DNA of 64,000 bases from Steroidobacter gossypii (GTDB lineage: Bacteria; Pseudomonadota; Gammaproteobacteria; Steroidobacterales; Steroidobacteraceae): the NCBI RefSeq assembly GCF_016801985.1, contig NZ_JAEVLS010000002.1, forward strand, positions 496,001 through 560,000, read 5' to 3'. Under the pieces are notes generated by a model. It ran no database searches and was not told where the DNA came from. It saw only the letters and a program-made list of their open reading frames with translations. The first letter of the stretch is position 1; the number at the start of each line of letters is the position of its first letter. The position numbers were made by a program, and so were the translations under genes. Positions 33,667-42,161 of this stretch are shown here, one piece after another.

Positions 33667-33866
33667 TGCTGCCTCACGGTCTGGAGTGCAGCGGCCCGGA
33701 TGAGGCCGCTTTGATTGCAGACACGATGCGCTTTCGTATCCAGGATCTCGGTACGCTGGCGCACATAGGCGGGCGCGCAAACTGGCGCATAAGTGTCGGG
33801 TGAGTAAGGCGCCGCCGAATAAACTGCGATCGCGACGACGTAAGGCTCCACTCGGGCGCGGGTCAC
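33663..33866 (-). CDS. possible small gene before the DUF4398 lipoprotein
   Basis: A 67-aa frame that starts GTG immediately after the TAA of the preceding frame and ends with TGA overlapping the next ATG. It reads MTRARVEPYVVAIAVYSA then SPDTYAPVCAPAY and ends LIRAAALQTVRQQ. No family recognised. The exact junctions on both sides hint at translational coupling, but no ribosome-binding site is apparent. Confidence 0.3.
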   Translation of the reverse strand: MTRARVEPYVVAIAVYSAAPYSPDTYAPVCAPAYVRQRTEILDTKAHRVCNQSGLIRAAALQTVRQQ

Positions 33867-34163
33867 TTAGCGGCGCACATCGCCTTCAGTGCGGATGCTG
33901 CCGCCTTCATCCTCCCAGGTTTTGATAGCGGCCTTCTGCAGCCCGTCCTGGGTACCGCCGTCGTGCAGCGAGGAGGGCGAGAGCGGTGAGCCGGCGTGCT
34001 CGCGATGCGCGGCGGGCTCACTGACGACCGTTGCCGCTGCGTTAGCGGCTTCGCTGCCACCCCGTGAATTGCGGCAGGCATTGATCCACGGATTCTGACG
34101 CCAAGTTCCTGAGTATTGCCGCCGCGGCGTGCTCCAGCGGCTTCTGATCGTAGTGCGGCTCAT
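33867..34163 (-). CDS. possible small gene at the head of the DUF4398/OmpA operon
   Basis: 98 aa from an ATG at 34163 that has GGAGG close upstream. It begins MSRTTIRSRWSTPRRQY, has a Ser/Ala-rich middle and ends DGLQKAAIKTWEDEGGSIR. No domain recognised and codon use is not distinctive. The good Shine-Dalgarno and its abutment with the next frame (TAAGTG) support it weakly. Confidence 0.38.
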   Translation of the reverse strand: MSRTTIRSRWSTPRRQYSGTWRQNPWINACRNSRGGSEAANAAATVVSEPAAHREHAGSPLSPSSLHDGGTQDGLQKAAIKTWEDEGGSIRTEGDVRR

Positions 34164-34557
34164 GAGTGCCTCCGTAACGAGGTTGATGATGCAGTGGCTG
34201 AGATTCGCGCTGCCAATTGCTACGGGCGTTGTCACACCGGGCCGTGGCACCGACGTCAATGAATCTTCGATGATCACCTCGACGCGTCGAACCCGGTTGT
34301 GGCTCGGTAGCCGAATCTTCGAAAGTCATGACCGAGTGAGGACAAGGACCGCTCCAGCCACGAGTCGAAGCACGACTGTGCGCCAGGGCAGTACTATATC
34401 GTCGGTGCGGTAGCGAACTTGGTGCGTGCTGGCGGGAGCTTTGGGCGGGACTATGTTCGTCAGCGCACGGATGTTTTCTTGCACTCGCCACATACTGCGG
34501 CTTGGTTGCCAGGAGCAGTAAATGATTTGCAGATCAGTCTCGGGGACACCGACGAGT

Positions 34558-35214
34558 ATGCGATGCGTCGCTGGAAGCTTGCTGGCGATGCTGCTGATGG
34601 TGCTCACGCCCTTGGGTTCATCGTCACTGACAGAAGCAGCGGACACTTTGCCGGACAACGCCGTTGCAAGTCGCTACGGAACCGGTTTTGAATGCATGAC
34701 GGGCTTCGGGCGAGTCGCCAATCGCTGCGCGCGCGTGGTGGTGCCGGCCAATGCCTACTTGGATGCATCAGGGGATCAATGGCGATGCGACCGGGGTTAC
34801 GTGAGAACAAATGATGCATGCACGCCGGTGAAAGTCCCGCAGCATGCCTACCTGGATCATTCATTCGGCAGCGGCTGGACGTGCGATCGCGGCTATCGCG
34901 AGGCGCAGGGTCGATGCGTGGCTGTAAAGATTCCCAAAGACGCGCACTCCGTTGACTCCTCCTATGGTCAAGGATGGGAGTGCGATCGCGGCTTCCAGCT
35001 CTCGCAGGCAGCGTGCATTCCCATAGAGATACCGGCGAATGCATTCCTGTCGCGCTCCGGACGCAGCTGGGAGTGCGACCGAGGCTTCCGCCGCGATCAA
35101 GCCACTTGCGTCCCGGTGGAAGTCCCGCCGAATGCTCACTTGGGCTACTCGGGCGACACGTGGAAATGCGACCGGGGATTTCATAGCCACGGCTCGGGCT
35201 GTGTCAGAGACTGA
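34558..35214 (+). CDS. secreted protein with six cysteine-pair repeats
   Basis: 218 aa from the ATG at 34558 (open from 34522). A signal peptide (LLAMLLMVLTPLGSSSLTEAA) is followed by six units of about 31-33 residues. The unit consensus is V/I-P-x-x-A-x-L-x-x-S-G-x-x-W-x-C-D-R-G-Y/F-x6-C-x-P-V, with two cysteines in each. Examples are WRCDRGYVRTNDACTPVK, WTCDRGYREAQGRCVAVK and WECDRGFRRDQATCVPVE. The pairing suggests one disulfide per repeat, formed in the periplasm. The regular fold is EGF-like in spacing only. No function is known to me. The gene stands alone between the DUF4398 operon and the desaturase. Confidence 0.75.
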   Translation: MRCVAGSLLAMLLMVLTPLGSSSLTEAADTLPDNAVASRYGTGFECMTGFGRVANRCARVVVPANAYLDASGDQWRCDRGYVRTNDACTPVKVPQHAYLDHSFGSGWTCDRGYREAQGRCVAVKIPKDAHSVDSSYGQGWECDRGFQLSQAACIPIEIPANAFLSRSGRSWECDRGFRRDQATCVPVEVPPNAHLGYSGDTWKCDRGFHSHGSGCVRD

Positions 35215-35333
35215 TCGGCGCAAGAGGTAATTTGAGCAAGGGTCGTTGCGGGCGCGAACAGCGATGGCCATGACCGTGCCCAGCAATTCCGGTTCAAGGT
35301 ACGCCAACAGTTCGACCTTCCAGGTGCGCGTTC

Positions 35334-36518
35334 TCAAGTAGACGTCGGTGCCAACGCGTAGCTGCGGAGGGTTTGCGCGAAATCCTGCAGCGCTCGGATG
35401 CCGCTCGCTTCGGCTTGTGCCAGACACTCTCGAAAATGCTGCAAGAGATGTTCATTGCTGACGTGGTCGGCACTCCACAGCAAGCGCAGGCGCTCCCGGA
35501 ATTCGTAAACGGCTTTGAGCTCTTGATTGGCGGCGAGCACATCCTGCAGTCTCACGCGGGCCTGCTCAGTCAGCAGGATGGGATCCCGGATCAGCAGATT
35601 TCGAGACCGTCGGTTCAGTGTGCCTCGTGTCCGTTGTACTTGCTCCTGAAACACAGGCAAGATGACGCTGCATGCGTACTCCCGCGAGACGTGCATACGA
35701 TTGATGATCACTGCGCGTAGCGCCTCCAAGTCAACGTGCTTTCGCGGTGCGACCTTCACGGGTTGTGGAGCGATGCGAATGACCCTCGCCAGGCCGACCG
35801 CCTGTAGCAAACGGATGTACAGCCAACCGATGTCGAGCTCCCAGCGTCGAATCGAGAATTTAGCGGAGCTGGGGAATGCGTGATGATTGTTATGCAACTC
35901 CTCGCCGGCGATCAGGAGTCCCCATGGAACAATGTTGCGAGCGGCGTCTGGGCCCTCGAAATTCCGGTAGCCGGTGTGGTGGCCCAAGCCATTGACGATG
36001 CCCGCCGCAAACAACGGGTTTGCCGACATCTGTACCGCGACGATGATGATCCCTGGAACGCCGAACAGCAGCAGATCGGTCGTCACCATCAACACGATGC
36101 CGAGGTGGCGGTGGCGCCTATATAGATTGCGCTCTATCCAGTCGTCGGGCGCGCCTCGGCCATACTTTTCCACCAAGTGCGGATTGCCGGCCGCGGCCCG
36201 GTACAGCTCGGCGCCTTCGAGCAACACCTTACTCAGCCCATAGACGAGCGGGCTGTGTGGATCCTCGGAGGTCTCGCAGGCTGCATGATGCTTGCGATGG
36301 ACCGCGACCCATTGCCTCGTCAGAATGCCGGAACTCATCCACAACCAGAAACGGAACACGTGGCGCACCGCTGGATGCAAGTCAACGCTGCGATGGGTCG
36401 CATCGCGATGCAGATACAACGTGACGGCCATGAACGTGAATTGGACCATCGCGAACGCGGCTAGGACGTAGCCCCAGAATCCCAGGTTAAGGATTCCATA
36501 CAGGAATTGGATGTCCAT
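35334..36518 (-). CDS. membrane fatty acid (acyl-CoA) desaturase
   Basis: 394 aa from the ATG at 36518. The three histidine boxes of the di-iron site are LHRDATHRS, VAVHRKHHAACE and EELHNNHHAFP, in the spacing of delta-9 acyl-CoA desaturases. Four membrane helices are visible. After residue ~270 the protein has a ~120-residue charged tail (RDPILLTEQARVRLQDVLA onwards, ending LQDFAQTLRSYAL), which many proteobacterial desaturases carry and which faintly resembles the end of ISL3 transposases. It introduces a double bond into acyl chains, adjusting membrane fluidity or making unsaturated fatty acids aerobically. Confidence 0.92.
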   Translation of the reverse strand: MDIQFLYGILNLGFWGYVLAAFAMVQFTFMAVTLYLHRDATHRSVDLHPAVRHVFRFWLWMSSGILTRQWVAVHRKHHAACETSEDPHSPLVYGLSKVLLEGAELYRAAAGNPHLVEKYGRGAPDDWIERNLYRRHRHLGIVLMVTTDLLLFGVPGIIIVAVQMSANPLFAAGIVNGLGHHTGYRNFEGPDAARNIVPWGLLIAGEELHNNHHAFPSSAKFSIRRWELDIGWLYIRLLQAVGLARVIRIAPQPVKVAPRKHVDLEALRAVIINRMHVSREYACSVILPVFQEQVQRTRGTLNRRSRNLLIRDPILLTEQARVRLQDVLAANQELKAVYEFRERLRLLWSADHVSNEHLLQHFRECLAQAEASGIRALQDFAQTLRSYALAPTST

Positions 36519-36829
36519 GCAAGAAACACTCGATTCAGCCTGACGTCCCGAGAACGCCTCTACGGCCGCTCTAGTTTCGAGGACGGCTGAGTGCACCGCG
36601 AATGGATGTGTTTGGCCTGCCACTTGTAGAAGGTTTCCGGCCGACCGAACGAGGCGGGTTACGTCGCTGAAGTCGATCGAAGAGTTGCCAGGCGAGCTTG
36701 GCTGGGCGCTGCCCTGTGGATCGCTCCATCCCCTGGATCCTGACAATACCCGCGCCGTTCTTCTTCGCATCGCTCCGGAGCATGAGCACGATCCCTTGCA
36801 GCCGGTGCCGCACCTGCCGGCACGTCTAC
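36519..36829. other. intergenic region, no supported gene
   Basis: 310 bases between the desaturase gene and the DUF2254 gene, both on the minus strand. An 80-codon minus-strand frame (36571-36813) begins MRHRLQGIVLM and is rich in Arg and Ser. It lacks a convincing ribosome-binding site and any motif. It may hold the desaturase promoter; no palindrome was noticed. Confidence 0.4.
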
Positions 36830-38152
36830 TCAGGCCTTTGGAAACAGACTGTTCAGCTTCTCGATGGTGTCATCAAAGGCCCTTTCGATTGCCGCCTGAT
36901 CATACGCGTCCGGGGTAGCGCGCACTCCTGCGTCTCTTGCGAGACGTGCGTGTTCAACCAGAGCGTCGCGCTGGGCGGCAAGGCGTGCATGTTCTCCGAT
37001 GCGTGAGAGCGCACGGATCAGCTCGATGATCACTGCAGGGTGCTCGGCCGCCGCCTGTCTTATCTGGTTAAGCGCGGCGCCAAGAACGCCGGCGTAGTTG
37101 TTGGGCTTGCCGACCACTCGCACCACGCCGTTCTGGTCCCGATAGATAGGTAAAGCGATGTGCTTGCCGGCGAGCTGACAGAGTGCACCCCTGAGACGGT
37201 CGATAACGACCAGGCTGGTGTTCGCGTCATTGATGCCGGGGGACAACGCGCGCAGGGCGATGTCGACCAGGTGCCGGATCATGAACTCTAAGTCCTGGGT
37301 GGGTGTGCGGCGGCGGCCGATCAGGATCTGCTCGTCGATAGCGGTAGCTAGTTCCTGATTCAGAGCCTCGCGCGGATACACGCGTCCGAGCCAGCCGTCC
37401 TTGCACATGAATGCGCCTGCACGAAAGCCCAGCTGGATATGGACGTCGTGTCTAGAGGCGAGCGTCAACAGCTGCTCGTACTTCACGGCCTGGACATAAC
37501 CTTCGTGACGAGAGCGCACGATCTCACTGCGGGCATCAAAGTCGCCGGGCAGAGTCGCTTGCTCTGAGGAGTCGGTGGCTGCTTCAAGCGGCGGAAGCTG
37601 CGTCACTATCCTGGTCAGCTCGTTGGCGACACAGCGAATGACTTCATCGGCCATGATGGACCGCGAGACAAAGTGGAGGAAGAAAAGCAGCACGAGGACG
37701 CAGGCAACCCCCAACAGCCAGGCTGCGCTCACAACAACGTGCGGCACCGCATCCGTGGTCATGTCTTTCTGCACCGACCGGAGGGCCACAAGGCAGTAGA
37801 TGATCGTCATGGCAAGCAAGCCAAGGGTTAGCTTGGTGCGCAGGCTAGCCATGTACGTTCGAATCAATCGGGTCCCGAATTGATTGGCGGCCAGCGATAG
37901 CACCACGATGGTGATGGAGAAGACGACGCTGGACATGGTGATAATCGCTCCCACCAGCGTCGATAGGAGATTGCGAGCATCGTCGCCGCTGCCGCTGAAA
38001 AGATGCCACCGTCTCAAGACATCTTCGCTCCAATTCAGCCCGTCCAGTGCCAGTGCGCCGTTGAACAAGAGCAGCGCAGCTGCAGCCATGCCCAGTGGTA
38101 TTGGCCACAGACCGGTTCTGAGCTTTTCCAACCAGACGCGAAGCCGGTCCAT
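36830..38152 (-). CDS. DUF2254 membrane protein
   Basis: 440 aa. Four N-terminal hydrophobic segments (PIPLGMAAAALLLFNGALAL; LLSTLVGAIITMSSVVFSIT; LTLGLLAMTIIYCLVAL; HVVVSAAWLLGVACVLVLLF) precede a ~260-residue soluble part. The pair GAIITMSSVVFSITIVVLS and QFGTRLIRTYM is diagnostic for DUF2254, as is RALSPGINDANTSLVVIDRL in the soluble part. The function of the family is unknown. Inner membrane localisation is predicted. Confidence 0.9.
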   Translation of the reverse strand: MDRLRVWLEKLRTGLWPIPLGMAAAALLLFNGALALDGLNWSEDVLRRWHLFSGSGDDARNLLSTLVGAIITMSSVVFSITIVVLSLAANQFGTRLIRTYMASLRTKLTLGLLAMTIIYCLVALRSVQKDMTTDAVPHVVVSAAWLLGVACVLVLLFFLHFVSRSIMADEVIRCVANELTRIVTQLPPLEAATDSSEQATLPGDFDARSEIVRSRHEGYVQAVKYEQLLTLASRHDVHIQLGFRAGAFMCKDGWLGRVYPREALNQELATAIDEQILIGRRRTPTQDLEFMIRHLVDIALRALSPGINDANTSLVVIDRLRGALCQLAGKHIALPIYRDQNGVVRVVGKPNNYAGVLGAALNQIRQAAAEHPAVIIELIRALSRIGEHARLAAQRDALVEHARLARDAGVRATPDAYDQAAIERAFDDTIEKLNSLFPKA

Positions 38153-38667
38153 TTGCGTTGCAACCTCAGTGCCTGGTCCAACTCGGCCGGATTCAGATCG
38201 ATGATCCGATTCTCATGATGCGTTTCGCCAGCAACGAGGCGCTGCCTGTCCAGGATGGTCCTGTGGCGTGTTCGTCATTGTGCCTTCCGGAGATGTGTAC
38301 TGGTTGAGGGCTGTGTTGACTGAACCCGATACTGCCAAGGAGGTTCCAAGCAACGTGGCTTGCAGCTGGGCTGCCAGCAGCCGCTCGTGTGAAGGCATGC
38401 GCCGCGTGCGAGACATCGAAGTCACGAATGACGCGGCGGCGCCCCGAAAATGCATGAGCCAGTTCGGCGCAAGTACTGATCTTTCCGACCCCTGTGTACG
38501 GGTTCGCAGAGAACCGGCACAATGCTGCAGCCGCAGGCGCCCGGGGGAACTCGCTCCACAGTGCTTGTGGAATGCGCTTCAGGTGAGAAGCCATAACCGG
38601 GCCCCACTTGCACCGACGAGACGGGTCATTCTTACAGGGTTTTAGTAGTAGTATTGGGAATCAGCCT
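38153..38667. other. intergenic region, no supported gene
   Basis: About 515 bases between the divergent DUF2254 and MetOD1 genes. A minus-strand frame (38193-38594, 133 codons, starting [13 protein letters not shown]) and a plus-strand frame overlap it. Neither shows a family motif. Promoters for both flanking genes must lie here. Confidence 0.4.
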
Positions 38668-39204
38668 ATGAGTGACATACCGGCGCCTGTCGAGAACATC
38701 CCTTCGTTGCCAGTCCCGCTGGAACGCGACGTTTTTCTGAGAACCCTGATTCGGGAGCTGGCCGGCACCCTTCAGGAGGTCGTCGGGCTGGAAGAGGCCG
38801 CCGGGTACATCAGCGTGGTGGGGCAACGAATCGGCGATCAGATCAACGAACAATACCGGGATGCTCTCGGCACAGCGGCTCTCGATAGCCACCAGGTTGC
38901 CCAGGTCCTCGTCGATTTGAAGCGGCGGATCCAGGGCGACTTTTATCTGATCGAGGTCACCGACGAGAAAATCGTTCTCGGCAATCGCCGGTGCCCATTC
39001 GCCGAGAAGGTGATCGGCCGTCCCGCCATGTGCATGATGACCTCCAATGTCTTTGGCGTCATCGCCGCCGAAAATCTTGGTCAGGCGAAGGTAGTACTCG
39101 AAGAGACCATCGCATCGGGCGCAGCGGGCTGCCGGGTGGTCGTCTATCTGAAGGAGACGCCGGAAGCCCGGGCGGCTGCCGGCCGCGAATACTTCAAGAG
39201 CTGA
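38668..39204 (+). CDS. methanogen output domain (MetOD1) protein
   Basis: 178 aa from the ATG at 38668. The signature is [21 protein letters not shown] (Cys-rich loop) followed by [20 protein letters not shown] and [13 protein letters not shown], typical of MetOD1, an output domain found in archaeal and bacterial signalling proteins. The N-terminal 70 residues ([20 protein letters not shown], then [20 protein letters not shown]) are helical. The cysteines may bind a metal or sense redox. The hybrid kinase gene begins 7 bases downstream, so the two are coupled. The broken copy at 11136 is preceded and followed in the same way. Confidence 0.85.
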   Translation: MSDIPAPVENIPSLPVPLERDVFLRTLIRELAGTLQEVVGLEEAAGYISVVGQRIGDQINEQYRDALGTAALDSHQVAQVLVDLKRRIQGDFYLIEVTDEKIVLGNRRCPFAEKVIGRPAMCMMTSNVFGVIAAENLGQAKVVLEETIASGAAGCRVVVYLKETPEARAAAGREYFKS

Positions 39205-39211
39205 GCAGGCG

Positions 39212-41194
39212 ATGTTCACGGAAGAGTTCGCGCGCTTTGCGAACCTCCTTTCCGAACCGATGCTGCTAGTCTCCAGTGGCGGACGCGTCTGGGCCGCGAA
39301 TCAGGTCGCCGAGCACGAGTTCCTGGCTGGCAGGCACGCCGCTGGCGAGGACATGCTTGCCGATCTGGTGGAGAACGCGCCAGAGAAGGTCTTCAGTTAC
39401 CTGAAGCTGTGTTCGCGCAGCAGCCATCCATTGCCGGGCTCGCTGACATTCCGGCACGCTGCCGCGATGATCGAATGCCGCTGCTCGGGCGTCTCGTTCC
39501 GAGCCCGCGATACGGACGGCAATCCACTGGTGCTGCTGCGGTTCGTATCCAAAGCCACATCGGTGAACAACTTCGTGGCGCTCAATCAGCGCATCGCACA
39601 GCTGTCGAACGAAGTGGCGCTGAGGCGGCAAGCACAGCGCGCCGCGCTCGAACAAGGTGAATTGCTGCGAGTGACGCTTGCCAGCATCGGTGACGCGGTC
39701 ATTACGACCGATATCCGCGGCAACATCACGTTCATGAATCCCATCGCCGAGGCGCACACGCAGTGCCCGCTCGGACTAGCGTTGGGACGGCCTATCGAGG
39801 AGGTGTTCGTCATCCGCGATGAGGAGCACGGCAAGCCGGTCGACAACCCGGTAAGACGCGTCCTGCGTGAAGGTCGCATCGTCGCGCTGGCGAATCACAC
39901 CGTGCTGGTTAGCAGGCTGGGCGAGATACTGCCCATCGAGGACACCGCAGCCCCCATCAAGGTGAGCAATGGCGAACTACTCGGCGTCGTGCTGGTGTTT
40001 CACGAAGTGGCCGCACGCCGCCGGCTGGAACGGGACCTGATCAGACAAGCGGAAGCCCTGCGGGAGGCTGATCGCCGCAAGGACGAATTCCTTGCGACCC
40101 TTGCGCATGAGCTTCGCAACCCACTGGCTGCCCTTTCGGCCGCATCACACCTATTGGCCAAGTCTTCACAGAAACCCCACCTGGCGGAACTTGCAAGAGA
40201 CGCCCTACAGCGCCAGGTGGCGCACATGGCGCATTTGCTCGACGCGCTGCTTGACGTCGCGCGCATCACTCATGGACGAGTACATCTAACCAAGGAATAC
40301 ATTCCTCTGCAGACTTGCATCGACGCGGCGCTGGAAACGATCAAGCCATTGCTGGCGACCAGGCCCCATGAACTCTCGGTGGAATTGCCGCAAGTGTCGC
40401 CACGCGTGCATGCCGATCGCGTTCGCGTAACGCAGATCCTGGTCAACCTGCTCACCAATGCCATCAAGTACACCGATGCTGTCGGGCGAGTCCGATTGCG
40501 CGTCGAAACCGTCGGCAGTGAGGTTGTGATATCGGTGCAGGACACGGGCATCGGCATTCCACCGGAAGATCTGGATCGCGTTTTCGAGATGTTTTCTCAA
40601 ACCCGACCTGCGATGCACCGATCGGACGGCGGGCTGGGCATCGGGCTGTCGCTGGTTCGAAGCCTCGTGCAAATGCACGGCGGAAGCGTGCGCGCGCACA
40701 GCGCCGGAATTGGCCAGGGCAGCGAATTCGTTGTGCGACTTCCGCTCGCCCTCGATCAAGCTGCGACGGCAGGCCCGGATCATCGAAACTCCGCTGAGCC
40801 CAAGCGGACAAGTGCCCGCCGCATCCTCATTGCGGACGACAATGAGGACGGGGCGATCACCTGGGCTGCCTTGCTGGAGCTCGTGGGGCATTCAGTGCGC
40901 GTCGCGCACAATGGGCGCAAGGCGTTGGAGATCGCCGAAACGTTCGCTCCAGAAGTCGCCATGATCGATATCGGCATGCCTGAGATGAACGGTATTGAAG
41001 TGGCGCGGGCACTGCGCAGCAATGCCAGTGGCAGACGGATGGTACTGATAGCCGTGTCCGGATGGGGTCAACCGCAGGACAAGCAGCTCGCACTGGATGC
41101 GGGGTTCGACTTTCATTTGACTAAGCCGGTCGAGCTCGAGGCCATAGAGGCTCTTCTCGCTTCGATGCCACAGCCGGGCAGCTTCGACGGCTGA
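39212..41194 (+). CDS. PAS-containing hybrid sensor histidine kinase/response regulator
   Basis: 660 aa, soluble. An N-terminal PAS-like segment (FANLLSEPMLLVSSGGRVWAAN) leads via a coiled coil to a second PAS (VTLASIGDAVITTDIRGNIT). The HisKA box is EFLATLAHELRNPLAALSAA with its phospho-His. HATPase motifs are VNLLTNAIKYTDAVG, QDTGIGIPPEDLDRVFEMF and GGLGIGLSLVRSLVQMHGG. The C-terminal receiver has ILIADDNEDG, EVAMIDIGMPEMNG with the phospho-Asp, and FHLTKPVELEAIE. No DNA-binding output. It is translated 7 bases after the MetOD1 gene, so MetOD1 probably feeds a signal into it. Confidence 0.93.
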   Translation: MFTEEFARFANLLSEPMLLVSSGGRVWAANQVAEHEFLAGRHAAGEDMLADLVENAPEKVFSYLKLCSRSSHPLPGSLTFRHAAAMIECRCSGVSFRARDTDGNPLVLLRFVSKATSVNNFVALNQRIAQLSNEVALRRQAQRAALEQGELLRVTLASIGDAVITTDIRGNITFMNPIAEAHTQCPLGLALGRPIEEVFVIRDEEHGKPVDNPVRRVLREGRIVALANHTVLVSRLGEILPIEDTAAPIKVSNGELLGVVLVFHEVAARRRLERDLIRQAEALREADRRKDEFLATLAHELRNPLAALSAASHLLAKSSQKPHLAELARDALQRQVAHMAHLLDALLDVARITHGRVHLTKEYIPLQTCIDAALETIKPLLATRPHELSVELPQVSPRVHADRVRVTQILVNLLTNAIKYTDAVGRVRLRVETVGSEVVISVQDTGIGIPPEDLDRVFEMFSQTRPAMHRSDGGLGIGLSLVRSLVQMHGGSVRAHSAGIGQGSEFVVRLPLALDQAATAGPDHRNSAEPKRTSARRILIADDNEDGAITWAALLELVGHSVRVAHNGRKALEIAETFAPEVAMIDIGMPEMNGIEVARALRSNASGRRMVLIAVSGWGQPQDKQLALDAGFDFHLTKPVELEAIEALLASMPQPGSFDG

Positions 41195-41405
41195 TCGAGC
41201 CTCGCCACTGGCCGGCCTGACGCCGGCGGTAGTCGGCCTCATCGCGGGAACTACAGTCGCGCTATCGGTCCCGAGCGTCAAGGATGTGTATGGGGCTGCG
41301 GTGTTCATCATCGCGCTGGCATTGTTGTGCTATTCGAGGCACAAACTTATCGTGCCGCTAGCCGCGGCTGGGGCCGCGCCAGCGGCGCGATTGCGAAACC
41401 GCTGA
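41193..41405 (+). pseudogene. 3' remnant of a chromate transporter (chrA-like) gene
   Basis: A frame with no start codon reads SPLAGLTPAVVGLIAGTTV, then VKDVYGAAVFIIALALLCYS and ends shortly after LIVPLAAAGAA. This is the pattern of the last two membrane helices of ChrA family transporters (AVVG followed by a hydrophobic helix pair). The rest of the gene is missing, and the hybrid-kinase gene has taken its upstream place. The remnant points to an old deletion or recombination joining the kinase to the superoxide dismutase region. Confidence 0.6.
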
Positions 41406-41428
41406 GGTCCTCGAACTGGAGTGAATGC

Positions 41429-42127
41429 ATGACCGACCTTACCCGCCGAGAAGTCCTTCAAACAGCCGCGCTTGGAGTCGCTGTGCTTGCCACTACCGAT
41501 GCTGTAGCTCAACAGAGTTCGGGGGCTGCGGGGCCTGCGTGGTCGCGCACGATCGAGCCGAAGCCTCTGCCGTTCAATGCCAGGAATCTCAACGGTCTGT
41601 CGGAGAAGCTGGTCGTCTCTCACTGGGAGAACAACTATGGAGGTGCCGTCAAGGCGCTGAATATCGTCCGGCAGAGGCTGCGCGCGCAGCTGGCGTCTCA
41701 AGATCCGCCCTACATCTATAACGATCTGAAGCGGGAACACCTCATCCGCACGGGCTCGGTCGTATTGCATGAGCTGTATTTCGGCAATCTGGGCGGCGAT
41801 GGCAAGGCGCCCGCACAGCTCAGATCGGCGATCGCCAGATCGTTCGGAACGTTCGATGCCTGGGAGAGTGAGTTTCGCAAGATCGGGCAGGGGCTCGGCG
41901 GCGGTTCGGGCTGGGTTGTCCTGGGCTACAACGAGCACTTGCAACTGCTCGAGAACTATTGGATGGCTGACCATGCACACAATCCACCACACACACGGCC
42001 GGTGTTGGTGATGGACATGTATGAGCATGCCTATCACATGGATTTCGGCGCGGCGGCAGCCAAGTACATCGATGCGTTCTTTGCCAATGTAAATTGGGAC
42101 GAGGTGGCGAAACGCGTCACAGTGTGA
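41429..42127 (+). CDS. Fe/Mn superoxide dismutase with Tat signal
   Basis: 232 aa from the ATG at 41429. The N-terminus MTDLTRREVLQTAALGVAVLA has the twin-arginine pattern and an alanine-rich cleavage region ending DAVAQQ, so export to the periplasm is predicted. Metal ligands are the His in VVSHWENNYGG, the His in LHELYFGN, and Asp and His in VMDMYEHAYHMDF. GGGSGWVVLGYNE is the Fe/Mn-SOD glycine-rich segment. Fe versus Mn cannot be decided from sequence. It dismutates superoxide, here probably outside the cytoplasm. Confidence 0.92.
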   Translation: MTDLTRREVLQTAALGVAVLATTDAVAQQSSGAAGPAWSRTIEPKPLPFNARNLNGLSEKLVVSHWENNYGGAVKALNIVRQRLRAQLASQDPPYIYNDLKREHLIRTGSVVLHELYFGNLGGDGKAPAQLRSAIARSFGTFDAWESEFRKIGQGLGGGSGWVVLGYNEHLQLLENYWMADHAHNPPHTRPVLVMDMYEHAYHMDFGAAAAKYIDAFFANVNWDEVAKRVTV

Positions 42128-42138
42128 GCGTTGACCTT

Positions 42139-42161
42139 GGGGCTGAGATCAGGATTAGCCC
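42139..42161 (+). terminator. hairpin after the superoxide dismutase gene
   Basis: GGGGCT and AGCCCC pair around a 12-base loop, followed by CCTTGCC. It is a weak terminator at best because it lacks a T run. Confidence 0.3.

Noticed and set aside
38193-38594. 133-codon minus-strand frame before the MetOD1 gene
   Set aside because: No motif, no good ribosome-binding site, and an overlapping plus-strand frame of similar length; probably chance in high-GC DNA.
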